Assembly: GCA_021777105.1 (NCBI GenBank)
Contig: JAIQZQ010000017.1
Location: 1 to 42,395 of the forward strand
Direction of reading: 5' to 3'
Source of the DNA: Candidatus Anammoxibacter sp.
GTDB lineage: Bacteria > Planctomycetota > Brocadiia > Brocadiales > Anammoxibacteraceae
DNA: 42,395 nucleotides
Shown: positions 7,121-14,783 of the stretch, piece after piece
Layout: every line of letters starts with the position of its first letter
Position numbering within the stretch: position 1 is the first letter of the stretch
The notes under the pieces: generated by a model
Databases searched by the model: none
What the model was told of the DNA's origin: nothing
Seen by the model: the letters and a program-made list of their open reading frames with translations, nothing else
Position numbers and translations under genes: made by a program

Positions 7121-8533
7121 TTATTCCTGTAAAGCGGACAGTTCTGTTATGACTTCGCTCATGCATTGATAACGTTCTTCCGGGGTTCTTTTTGTCATTT
7201 TGACTATAATGTTAACTATTGTTTTATAAGTTTCAACAAGGCCTTCATTTTTGTTTTGGCAAAGCTTGTTTATAAGGAAGTCTTCATCTGCGGCGGAATC
7301 CATACCGGAATAGAGGAATTCGTTGATATCGTTATATGGAGTTAACCCTACAAGCAGTCTATAAAAAACAATGCCGAGGGAATAAATGTCGGATGATTTT
7401 ACAGCTTCTAAAGGTTCGTCCCAGACTTCGGGCGCGGTATACAATTCATTGAGCCGTTTATTAATATCTTTTATATGATTTAAGTCTGGGAAACCTATAA
7501 ACAGGGCGAGGTCGAAATTTACCAGTTTAACTACGCCGTTTGGGGCTGCTACTATATTAATCGGCTGGACATCGCGATGGACAACTCCTGCATTGTGGGC
7601 ATGGTTCAAGCCTTTGGCTATTTTTAAGATTATATCGATATTGCGTTTGAGAACTGCTTTAAACTTCTTTTTGTCAGCTAAGAGAAGCTCAAGGGGGCGG
7701 CCTCCATTTATATACTCTGTGGGTCTAACGAACTTATCATCTTCCCATGAAAAGATGTCAAACGTTTCAATCAAATTCGGGTGAGCTCCGATCATCCTCA
7801 TTGCATCTTGATCGCGAAAAATGTTTTGTATCTGGCAAAGCTTTTCATCCTCGGAAGTGTAAATGTTGAAATTGAACACTTTTATGATTGTGTCTGGCCG
7901 GGTGCGGATATATTTATGTTTTGCAAGGTATACGGCGCGCCTCTCATTCTGGGCGAATTTTTCAGTGATTTCGTAAAGGCCGATATTGTCAAGCTTTTTG
8001 CCGGGCAAGACTCCGCCAAACAACACTTTGCAAACTGCGTCTTTTTTTGAAGTTTCGCCTTGATGTTTTTGCAAATAACGGCTATCTGAAAAACATTTTT
8101 CGGCGTCTTTGAGTTTGATTATTCTGATTGGTTGATCGCCGCTAATGTGGAGATTGACGTAATCGTCGGTGAGCAGGATAATTGTGTCAACATATACGTT
8201 AACGAGATTTCGATTTGCGTGAGTTAATTTACCTGCCAATACTTTGCTTTTTTTGTTGGCAAGGGGTATGGGGCTTGGGCGGACATAGTCGTTTTCAAAT
8301 TTCCATTGATGCTTATCGCCGGAGATCTCGCCTTTATACCCTTTGACTTCAACATGCCAAACAGTGAAATCGCTTACGATTGCCATGTCGTATTCGTATG
8401 GGAAGCCTTTATTGGAAGGTATTTCAAAGTTATGAAAGATGATATAATTGTCGGGGAGCTGTTTTTTTAGACGGGATATCGCCTTTTTTTCACTCTCATT
8501 TTCAGGTTCGCCTATACTGTGAACTATAGCCAT
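7121..8533 (-). CDS. NERD domain fused to a Ser/Thr kinase-like domain
   Basis: The protein has 470 residues. Residues 1-170 form a NERD (nuclease-related) domain, with the core YEYDMAIVSDFTVWHVEVKG giving candidate catalytic D49, E62 and K64. Residues about 185-468 form a eukaryote-like kinase domain with the ATP lysine in TIIKVF (K218), the catalytic loop VVHRDVQPIN (D321, N326), the TAPE motif (367-369) and the SDIYSLG helix. The usual DFG is replaced by NFD (N339-F340-D341), so the metal-binding Asp is not in its normal place; the protein may be a pseudokinase or a divergent kinase. NERD-kinase fusions are known in defence settings such as PglW of phage growth limitation and BREX systems, but no methylase, helicase or phosphatase partner is present. 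It stands alone on the minus strand. Confidence 0.85.
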   Translation of the reverse strand: MAIVHSIGEPENESEKKAISRLKKQLPDNYIIFHNFEIPSNKGFPYEYDMAIVSDFTVWHVEVKGYKGEISGDKHQWKFENDYVRPSPIPLANKKSKVLAGKLTHANRNLVNVYVDTIILLTDDYVNLHISGDQPIRIIKLKDAEKCFSDSRYLQKHQGETSKKDAVCKVLFGGVLPGKKLDNIGLYEITEKFAQNERRAVYLAKHKYIRTRPDTIIKVFNFNIYTSEDEKLCQIQNIFRDQDAMRMIGAHPNLIETFDIFSWEDDKFVRPTEYINGGRPLELLLADKKKFKAVLKRNIDIILKIAKGLNHAHNAGVVHRDVQPINIVAAPNGVVKLVNFDLALFIGFPDLNHIKDINKRLNELYTAPEVWDEPLEAVKSSDIYSLGIVFYRLLVGLTPYNDINEFLYSGMDSAADEDFLINKLCQNKNEGLVETYKTIVNIIVKMTKRTPEERYQCMSEVITELSALQE

Positions 8534-8664
8534 TTATATATTCCACAAATTTTATATAGTTGTCTCAGATAAAACCTACATTATACATTTAATGATCTCA
8601 GGGTCAAATAGAGATTCTAATAGTGGCACAGGCTAAATGGTAAAATCTAAAGAACTTTCAAACT

Positions 8665-8713
8665 AGAGGCGAGCCTCTAAGGACAACGCGTAACAAGGCA
8701 GGAGCCTTGTTAC
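8665..8713. repeat. Two-hairpin dispersed repeat
   Basis: Two neighbouring perfect hairpins: AGAGGC-GA-GCCTCT (8665-8678) and GTAACAAGGC-AGGA-GCCTTGTTAC (8690-8713). The architecture (gene-end position, a short CCTCT hairpin then a longer hairpin with an AGGA loop) resembles small dispersed palindromes known from cyanobacteria and other phyla. It lies between the NERD-kinase gene and the 212-aa gene and could act as a transcript end or stabiliser. It has no T-tract. Confidence 0.7.
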
Positions 8714-8728
8714 TAGTCAAGGGCTCAG

Positions 8729-9367
8729 TTATTTAAAATAGGGGAAGACTTTTACAAGCTGTTGCTCAATGTCGGCGGAGATTGAAACGAATTTATCAAG
8801 ATCCGGCTTTATCGAGCCTACTCCAAAGAAACCCAGGCTGCCAAGGGTTTTGCGGGCTTCGGCAAAATTTTGATAAATTTCGCTGTTTACGGTTGTCTTG
8901 TTTTTTGCGTCATAAACTCTTACATTCCCGGAAAGCAGGGTGACAAAATACTCTTCCGCCAACCTTAGCCTTACTCTTGACTTGGCGTATATTTTTAACT
9001 CTTCTTGCGTGTTCCAATAAAACTTTTCGCGCATAGCCAAAAAAACCAGGCAGGCCATATTTTTTGCCATGTCCTGCATGTTTTCCTTATCTACGGCATC
9101 TTTCAATTTAGGGCTTAGGTCTATGCCGAACAGGTTGTTTATGTCGCTTATTCTGTCGTTAATTGAGTCTATCTCTTTGGATATCATATCCCAATCGTTA
9201 AGTTTTCCATGATAAACTACGGATTTGAAGACTTTTATTAATGGGTCGTCCTGTTTTTTGTAACCGTAGGCGTAAACATCAAGGTCGGCAAAAGAGAGGA
9301 TAATCAGGGTTGCTATGATTACAGGGTAAAAGGGTTTTCTCATGTTTTTGGAATAATTTTTAAACAT
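8729..9367 (-). CDS. Hypothetical exported protein
   Basis: I do not recognise a domain in these 212 residues. The N-terminus is a likely Sec signal: basic MRKPF, then PVIIATLIILSFADL, then a cleavage region near VYAYG. If the internal Met is used (ATG at 9343) the signal is more canonical; the first Met adds MFKNYSKN. The mature part is helical, charged and about 180 residues long. It lies 60 bp downstream of the parA-like gene on the same strand and may be co-transcribed. No lipobox Cys or enzymatic motif is visible. Confidence 0.6.
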   Translation of the reverse strand: MFKNYSKNMRKPFYPVIIATLIILSFADLDVYAYGYKKQDDPLIKVFKSVVYHGKLNDWDMISKEIDSINDRISDINNLFGIDLSPKLKDAVDKENMQDMAKNMACLVFLAMREKFYWNTQEELKIYAKSRVRLRLAEEYFVTLLSGNVRVYDAKNKTTVNSEIYQNFAEARKTLGSLGFFGVGSIKPDLDKFVSISADIEQQLVKVFPYFK

Positions 9368-9427
9368 TCAAAAAAATCGGGGGCAATTTGATGAGGAGGC
9401 GCAGGACAAAAAAAGACGCGGTACGTT

Positions 9428-10231
9428 TTATAAACGGCGTCCCCATATTTTGACAAGCTCTTTGGATAGCTTCATGTAACTTTTTGCGGATTCGGAATTT
9501 GGGGCAAAGCTAAATATGTCTTTTTTATAAATGTGGCATTGGTTAAGTTGTTCGTTTCTTTTAATCTTTGTTTTCAGTAAATGTTTGTCGTAACCGGCAA
9601 GGGCTTTGTCTACATATTTAATTGAGGCCTTGCAGCGGTGATCAACCATGGAATAGAATATATTATATTGACTAAAGGATTCGCCTTTGAGCCCTTTTGC
9701 CACATTTACAAGGTCGTTTATGCCTATTACCGATCCAGACGACATTTCGCATGGTATGAGGATGAAGTCGGACGCTTTTATTGCGTTTTGCGACAACACG
9801 CCCAAGCCCGGGGCGCAATCAATAATGATATATTGGTAATCATTTAACACCGGCTTAATGCACTGTTCAAGCACTGTGAATTTAGCGGGTTTAAAGAAAC
9901 GGTGCCTTTTGTAAAGAGGTTCAACGGCGTTAAGCAGATTTGAATTTGACGGAACTGCGTATAAATTCCTTCGAGGGGTGGAAAGCACTGCAGCCTTGAT
10001 ATCCGCCTGATTCAGGAAAACAAACCTGCTTTCAGAAGCGGTTAACATGACGTCGCCTATTGAAGTGGATGCTTTCTCCGGCTCAAGACCCAGGCCAATT
10101 GTTGAATGGGCCTGGGGGTCCATGTCTATTAGCAAAACACTATTGTTATTTATTGCAAGGGCGCTTGCGAGGTTTATGCTGGTGGTTGTCTTGCCGACGC
10201 CTCCTTTATTATTGACGATGCTGACTATCAT
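9428..10231 (-). CDS. ParA/Soj-family ATPase
   Basis: The 267-residue protein has the deviant Walker A box of the ParA/MinD superfamily (NNKGGVGKTTTS, with signature Lys9 and Lys14), the Walker A' LLIDMDPQAHST, and the Walker B YIIIDCAPGLG. Length and C-terminus fit chromosomal or plasmid ParA/Soj ATPases, which pattern DNA or protein cargo on the nucleoid. No ParB gene or parS-like cluster is visible in the window. It could therefore be an orphan positioning ATPase or serve the exported protein downstream. No strong ribosome binding site precedes the ATG. A terminator for the upstream gene sits only about 35 bp before it, so it probably has its own weak promoter or depends on read-through. 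Confidence 0.88.
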   Translation of the reverse strand: MIVSIVNNKGGVGKTTTSINLASALAINNNSVLLIDMDPQAHSTIGLGLEPEKASTSIGDVMLTASESRFVFLNQADIKAAVLSTPRRNLYAVPSNSNLLNAVEPLYKRHRFFKPAKFTVLEQCIKPVLNDYQYIIIDCAPGLGVLSQNAIKASDFILIPCEMSSGSVIGINDLVNVAKGLKGESFSQYNIFYSMVDHRCKASIKYVDKALAGYDKHLLKTKIKRNEQLNQCHIYKKDIFSFAPNSESAKSYMKLSKELVKIWGRRL

Positions 10232-10266
10232 GCGGAAAGGTTTGACTATATTCTGGGTAAAATTTT

Positions 10267-10317
10267 AAAAAAAAAAGGTTCTCCATGCAGTCACGATTTA
10301 CAGTGGAGAACCTTTTT
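10267..10317 (-). terminator. Rho-independent terminator of the 109-aa gene
   Basis: A 14-bp perfect stem, AAAAAGGTTCTCCA (10272-10285) with TGGAGAACCTTTTT (10304-10317), encloses an 18-nt loop. Read on the minus strand it is followed by an unbroken run of T to 10267. It lies 66 bp past the end of the 109-aa gene and before parA. Confidence 0.9.
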
Positions 10318-10382
10318 CATGATTTGTTAATCTCTATATTTTAAAAATGAATTTAATCAAAAATTCATCATTTTACTTTTTG

Positions 10383-10712
10383 TTACGGAACGTTCTTTAC
10401 GTTGTTGTCAAGGTATGTTCTCATAATATTCATATCCAACGGAGAGAACAGGCCAAGATTTAAAGCGGCGCTTGGGCCTTCGAGTTCTGCTTTAAAAAGC
10501 TGAAGATCTTCATTTTCATGTTTGCTTCTAAAATTCAGAAGATCTTCCTGCAGATCTAAAAGATTCTGTTTAGTAACTACTACTTTTGTCTCCGGGTCGC
10601 CTTCTTTATCAAACATAGCAATTTCTGTTTTGTTAATAGCCGACTCAACAAGGGTTTTTGCTATTGCAAGCGGACCTACCGCATTAAATCCCGCTCCTAC
10701 TGCTTTTATCAT
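10383..10712 (-). CDS. Small hypothetical protein, well-expressed gene layout
   Basis: The protein has 109 residues and belongs to no family I recognise. It starts MIKAVGAGFNAVGPLAIAKTL, a Gly/Ala-rich amphipathic stretch, continues with a charged helical middle (VTKQNLLDLQEDLLNFRSKH), and ends LDNNVKNVP. There is no signal peptide or classical membrane span. The translation signal is excellent (AAGGAG, then ATG after 7 bases) and the gene has its own strong terminator. It is therefore probably a monocistronic, well-expressed gene. A GCGTT-N6-AACGC palindrome at about 10766-10781 lies upstream and could be an operator. Confidence 0.65.
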   Translation of the reverse strand: MIKAVGAGFNAVGPLAIAKTLVESAINKTEIAMFDKEGDPETKVVVTKQNLLDLQEDLLNFRSKHENEDLQLFKAELEGPSAALNLGLFSPLDMNIMRTYLDNNVKNVP

Positions 10713-11228
10713 TTTCTTCTCCTTAATACATTAAAATAAAAATAAATTAAACTTATAAAATAAAAAGCGTTAGTTTGAACGCAAATAAATGCGCATAATT
10801 CTTGATTTTTTACCAGAATTGACAACTAAATGCAAGAAAAAAAGCGTTAGTGAAGCGCGACCGGCGATTTCGACGCGATTTTAAATTAAAAGCTGAATCC
10901 GCCGTTTAACACAACGTGCCGGCGCAATCTTTTAGTGCGCTCCAAAATGTTTCTTAAAACCAGTGGCTTTATTGGCAACGTTATGTTTTACGCGTAATCG
11001 CATGGCTTAAACGCGCGGGACAGCATACAAGCCTGCGCCGGCAATGATACGGGCAGGGTTCAAACTCATTAAACAGCCACGTAAGTTATTATGTTTCATA
11101 GTGTTAACGTCACAATGGCTTCGCTGCCATATAAAACCCAAATAAGAGCAAAATGCGTTGAAAAAGCCGCGGCAAACCGGGTTTCGTTCAGGACACGGCC
11201 GCATACCGCAAATGCTATAAATAAAGGT
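10713..11228. other. Intergenic region with no supported gene
   Basis: About 500 bp between the 109-aa gene and the T2SS promoter. The word AAAAAGCGTTAGT occurs twice (about 10761 and 10841), the first copy inside the GCGTT-N6-AACGC palindrome. A 65-codon minus-strand frame at 11007-11204 has no ribosome binding site and improbable composition. I see nothing else in it. Confidence 0.5.
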
Positions 11229-11256
11229 TTGACAGTGTGTTAGAATTAGATATAAT
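11229..11256 (+). promoter_or_regulatory. Sigma-70-type consensus promoter for the gsp cluster
   Basis: TTGACA (11229-11234), a 16-bp spacer, then TATAAT (11251-11256): both hexamers match the housekeeping consensus exactly. A start near 11263 would give an untranslated leader of about 160 nt before gspD. It is the only perfect promoter I noticed in the window and implies constitutive transcription of the secretion genes. Confidence 0.8.
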
Positions 11257-11424
11257 CATCGTAACTTTGACTCGCAAACGCCGTGAAATAATTAGATTTT
11301 TATAACCAAAACAAGGGTTGAGGTCTAATTTAATAGATAACTAAAAAGAGACAAAAAATTATAATTTAATGTAAAACATATGTAAACAGGCGTTTTTTTG
11401 AGGCGCCCGGCTGTGGAGATTTTA

Positions 11425-13518
11425 ATGAAAATGAAAATATGCGCAATTTTGATTGCTTTAGTTTGTGTTTTGGGTGGATGCCAAAATATTAAGGATTTTT
11501 TGCGCGATGACGACCCGGATGGAAAGGCTGAAAGCTTATCAATAGAGACCGGCAAGCGGCGCGTGTGGGAAAAAGAGATAGTTATCAAAGGCGAGGCGGA
11601 ATACATTGCCGAGCAGGAAAAGTTAAGGATGGCGGAAAAAGCGCCGAATGAATATATCTTTCCCCGAGATTACAACGAAGTTCAGAAGGATATTGTCTAC
11701 CCGGAGGACAGGGGCGAGAAGATGGATATTAACTTCAATTTCAAGAACGCTGATATTAAAGAGGTTATCTATAAGATATTGGGCGAGCTACTGGATGTAA
11801 ACTATTTGCTTGATAAAAAGGTTAGCGGGCAGATTACTATAAAAATGTCCGGCAAGGTATACAAAGACGAGTTATTCCCCATCCTGCAAACCATGCTTAA
11901 CATAAACGGTTTTACGGTGGTTAAGGACGGCGTGTTTCACAGGGTTGTGCCGTTGCAGAATGTGAGGCAAATGCCGGGTGAAATCCTTAAAAGTGACAAG
12001 GTAATTAAAGGGGGCAAGGATGTAATAACGCAAATAGTGCCGTTAAAATATATTACTCCGCAGTCGATCATACCAACGTTGCGCACTTTCTTAACCAAAG
12101 CAGCCACAACCGTGGCGCCAAACGATACGCATGTGCTTATAATTGTTGAAGATGCTTCAAATATGGAAAAAGTGATGACAATTATAAAAACATTTGATCT
12201 GCCGTTTTTTGCGGGCAAGGCATTGCGTTTTTATGACATAGAGCATCTTAGCGTTAAGAATCTGGCCAAACATCTTGAGTCTATTTTAACCACGCTGGGC
12301 GCGACAACAAAGGGAAAAAAGGCGGATTTGGCATTTTTGCCTTTTGTCGAGGCCAACAAGTTGCTTGTGGCGACAAGAACTCCGGAATTCTTTAAGATCA
12401 TTGATTTGTGGATAAAGAATCTTGACATAATGCCGGCCGAAGGCGAGAGGGTGAGGACATATATATACAGAATGCAGCACATCCTCGCCGGGCAGGTGGC
12501 GCCGATAATAAACGCTGTTTTTGAAGATGAGGTGGCAAAGTTAAAGAAAGCTCCGCCGTCAATAGCTAAGAAGGAGCTTAAGATTATCCCTGACGAGGCC
12601 ACAAACTCTCTTATTATAAGAGCGACGGCGCCGGATTATTACCGCATCAAAACTATTATTGAAGAGCTTGACGCGCCGCCTCAACAGGTGCTGATAGAGG
12701 TGGTTATAGCCGAAGTAAAGCTTAACGACAATCTGCAATACGGAGTTCAGTTCTTTTTAAGGGATAGGTTTAAAATAGGCGATGACGGGACAACTGATTT
12801 GGGCGGATTGCCCGCGCAAAATCCGCAAAGAAGGCTAGATATAAACCTGCTTGATTCCGATAGCCCGTCTTTCACATTTTTAACGGAATCCATAGGTTTT
12901 GACATGCTTTTTAGCGCTATTGCCGGGGAGAGTTCGTTTGAGCTTCTGTCAAACCCGCATATTCTTGTGCGCGACGACCAAACCGCAACCATGCAGGTGG
13001 CCGACGACACTCCTATTGTGACGAGCAGAACCGCGCAGGATGTCGGCGGAAGCCAAGCTGCTTTGACGACCAATGTGCAATATAGAACCGTGGGTATTAT
13101 CCTTTCCGTAACACCTCACATTGGAGAAAACGGAATGGTTACGCTTGACGTGTCTCAGGAAGATAGCGAAGCGGCCGGCGTGGGTGTTGAGGACAACCCT
13201 ATCTTTACCACAAGAAAAGCGGAGACTTCGCTTGTTGTAAAAGACGGCAATACAATACTTATCGGCGGCATAATTGAAACAAGGGAGACTGAAAATGTAA
13301 AAAAACTGCCGATACTTGGAGATATACCTTACCTCGGCAACCTGTTTAAATCCAGGCAAAGAACAAAGGGCAAAACTGAGCTGTTGGTGCTTATAACGCC
13401 CCATGTCATTGACACGACGGACGAGGCCGAACGGATAACAAAGATGTTTGAGAACAAATTAAGAGCCGTGGGCGGATTAAAAAGCACGCTCAAAGACCTA
13501 GGAAAGAAGGCATTTTGA
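11425..13518 (+). CDS. gspD: Type II secretion system secretin GspD (lipoprotein)
   Basis: GspD forms the multimeric outer-membrane channel of the T2SS. From ATG 11425 the protein has 697 residues: a lipoprotein signal ending VLGGC (Cys19), an N0/N1-type domain (NFKNADIKEVIYKILGELL, about 100-170), further N-domain repeats (KALRFYDIEHLSVKNLAKHL; YRMQHILAGQVAPIINAVF), then the secretin domain from about residue 420 with VLIEVVIAEVKLND, LLSNPHILVRDDQTA and the closing GGIIETRETENVKKLPILGDIPYLGNLF and ELLVLITPHVI. TTG 11398 is in frame, but ATG 11425 follows GGAG and starts a proper signal. The lipobox suggests self-piloting. It is first in the operon and its stop overlaps the next start by 4 bp. 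Confidence 0.93.
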   Translation: MKMKICAILIALVCVLGGCQNIKDFLRDDDPDGKAESLSIETGKRRVWEKEIVIKGEAEYIAEQEKLRMAEKAPNEYIFPRDYNEVQKDIVYPEDRGEKMDINFNFKNADIKEVIYKILGELLDVNYLLDKKVSGQITIKMSGKVYKDELFPILQTMLNINGFTVVKDGVFHRVVPLQNVRQMPGEILKSDKVIKGGKDVITQIVPLKYITPQSIIPTLRTFLTKAATTVAPNDTHVLIIVEDASNMEKVMTIIKTFDLPFFAGKALRFYDIEHLSVKNLAKHLESILTTLGATTKGKKADLAFLPFVEANKLLVATRTPEFFKIIDLWIKNLDIMPAEGERVRTYIYRMQHILAGQVAPIINAVFEDEVAKLKKAPPSIAKKELKIIPDEATNSLIIRATAPDYYRIKTIIEELDAPPQQVLIEVVIAEVKLNDNLQYGVQFFLRDRFKIGDDGTTDLGGLPAQNPQRRLDINLLDSDSPSFTFLTESIGFDMLFSAIAGESSFELLSNPHILVRDDQTATMQVADDTPIVTSRTAQDVGGSQAALTTNVQYRTVGIILSVTPHIGENGMVTLDVSQEDSEAAGVGVEDNPIFTTRKAETSLVVKDGNTILIGGIIETRETENVKKLPILGDIPYLGNLFKSRQRTKGKTELLVLITPHVIDTTDEAERITKMFENKLRAVGGLKSTLKDLGKKAF

Positions 13519-13919
13519 AAAAAACAGGTTTTACAATTATGGAAGTGATGGTTGCCCTGGCAATACTTGGGGCGTCGTTAGGTGTGTTTATAAGCATTCT
13601 GGGCAACTCGATGAGGATGCGCTGGAAATTGCAAGATCACGCTAAGGACGCGATGGCGGCAAGGATTATTGCTGAAAAAGTGGGGTTGGGGATGGATGCC
13701 GGCCTTGAAATGGACTCATCGGATTTAAACATAGAGGTGCTGCCTATTGAGATCACAGCCAGAGGCGCAGCGCCTAAAGAATCAGGGCCGGAAGGGTTAG
13801 GCGGGTTTGGGGAAAGCCCGCTTGCCGGCGCGGTTGGTTTAAAAAAGCTTGAGATATTAAATGTTGCTGTCGGCGGGGTTGAAATCACTACAGTTAAACG
13901 GGGCGGATCAATGTTCTGA
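13515..13919 (+). CDS. gspI: Minor pseudopilin, GspI-like
   Basis: A 134-residue pseudopilin. It has the short basic leader MKKTG, then FTIMEVMVALAILGASLGVFIS, with a prepilin peptidase site between Gly5 and Phe6 and the conserved Glu at +5. Position after gspD and the MEVMVALAI sequence fit GspI, part of the I-J-K-H tip complex of the pseudopilus. The start is TTG, overlapping the gspD stop (TTGA), so translation is probably coupled. The mature part has a Gly/Pro-rich linker (GAAPKESGPEGLGGFGESP) not expected in a compact pilin and possibly disordered. Confidence 0.8.
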   Translation: MKKTGFTIMEVMVALAILGASLGVFISILGNSMRMRWKLQDHAKDAMAARIIAEKVGLGMDAGLEMDSSDLNIEVLPIEITARGAAPKESGPEGLGGFGESPLAGAVGLKKLEILNVAVGGVEITTVKRGGSMF

Positions 13920-13979
13920 TTATTGCCTGAAACTTTAATATGGTTTCAATCAATAATTAGCGTTTTCCGAAATACGACA

Positions 13980-14783
13980 ATGAATTTTTTTCGCGCCACG
14001 AATAAAAACGCCTCGCCGTCAAAGCAAATGAACGGCATGAATAAGGGTTTTACGCTTTTTGAAGTTCTGATAGCCATTACAATTGGGTCTCTCCTGATTT
14101 TGGCGAGCACAATGGCGTTGCGCATAGGGTTGTCGCACCTTGACCACGGCGAGGAATGGCTAAATGAATCAATAAAAGAGACTGCTTCGTTTGATTTCTT
14201 TTGGCAGCAGGTTTCCACCGCGAGATTAATAGTCATTCCCAAACCTAAGAACTTGGTTGACAACAGCGACAAAAAAGAGGAAACAAAAAGCAAGGATAAA
14301 GGCAAAAGCAAAAGCAGCGCTCCCGCAAAAAAAATAAAAATGTTTTTTAAGGGAAACCCCGATTCAATGTCGTTTATAACACCTTTATCGTTGAGAAGGC
14401 ACTATGGGAGAGGGCTGGTAGTAGCGACATACTTGATGCAAAACGGGGAAAACGGCCTGGATCTTGTTTACCGCGAAGACAAGTTCAGCCCAAAAATTTT
14501 GACATCGCTGTCTCATGGGCTTTTTGATTTTAGTCTGGAAGAAAAAGAAGAAATTGTTTTCTTTGAAGGGTGCGACGATATCCAGTTTGAATATTTACAA
14601 ACAAACGCCAAATTAACCACTGCGGCAAAAGAGAAACAACCGGATTCAATGAGCGGGAGCATATTGCAGGTATGGGTGGGATCATTACAAAACACATTGC
14701 CAAGCGCTATAAAAATTATAATAGAGAAAGATGGAGAGGTAAAAGAACTGCTGGCTCCGGTAATGGTTACGTACTCGCTATAG
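13980..14783 (+). CDS. gspJ: Minor pseudopilin, GspJ-like
   Basis: The prepilin signature is MNKG then FTLFEVLIAITIGSLLILAS, with Glu at +5. The frame opens at a TTG at 13923 (286 residues); ATG 13980, 14028 and 14037 are possible starts giving leaders of 23, 7 and 4 residues. None has a clear ribosome binding site. I use 13980, but 14028 is about equally plausible. The size and the position between GspI and GspK suggest GspJ. A Lys/Ser-rich insert (DKKEETKSKDKGKSKSS, then APAKK) probably forms a flexible loop. The last 112 bp overlap the start of the gspK frame. Confidence 0.75.
   Translation: MNFFRATNKNASPSKQMNGMNKGFTLFEVLIAITIGSLLILASTMALRIGLSHLDHGEEWLNESIKETASFDFFWQQVSTARLIVIPKPKNLVDNSDKKEETKSKDKGKSKSSAPAKKIKMFFKGNPDSMSFITPLSLRRHYGRGLVVATYLMQNGENGLDLVYREDKFSPKILTSLSHGLFDFSLEEKEEIVFFEGCDDIQFEYLQTNAKLTTAAKEKQPDSMSGSILQVWVGSLQNTLPSAIKIIIEKDGEVKELLAPVMVTYSL

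Noticed and set aside
11007..11204. 65-codon minus-strand frame upstream of the gsp promoter
   Set aside because: It has Cys/Arg-rich, improbable composition and no ribosome binding site.
12949..13404. 151-codon frame antisense to gspD
   Set aside because: It lies wholly within the conserved secretin domain, so it is a shadow of the real gene.
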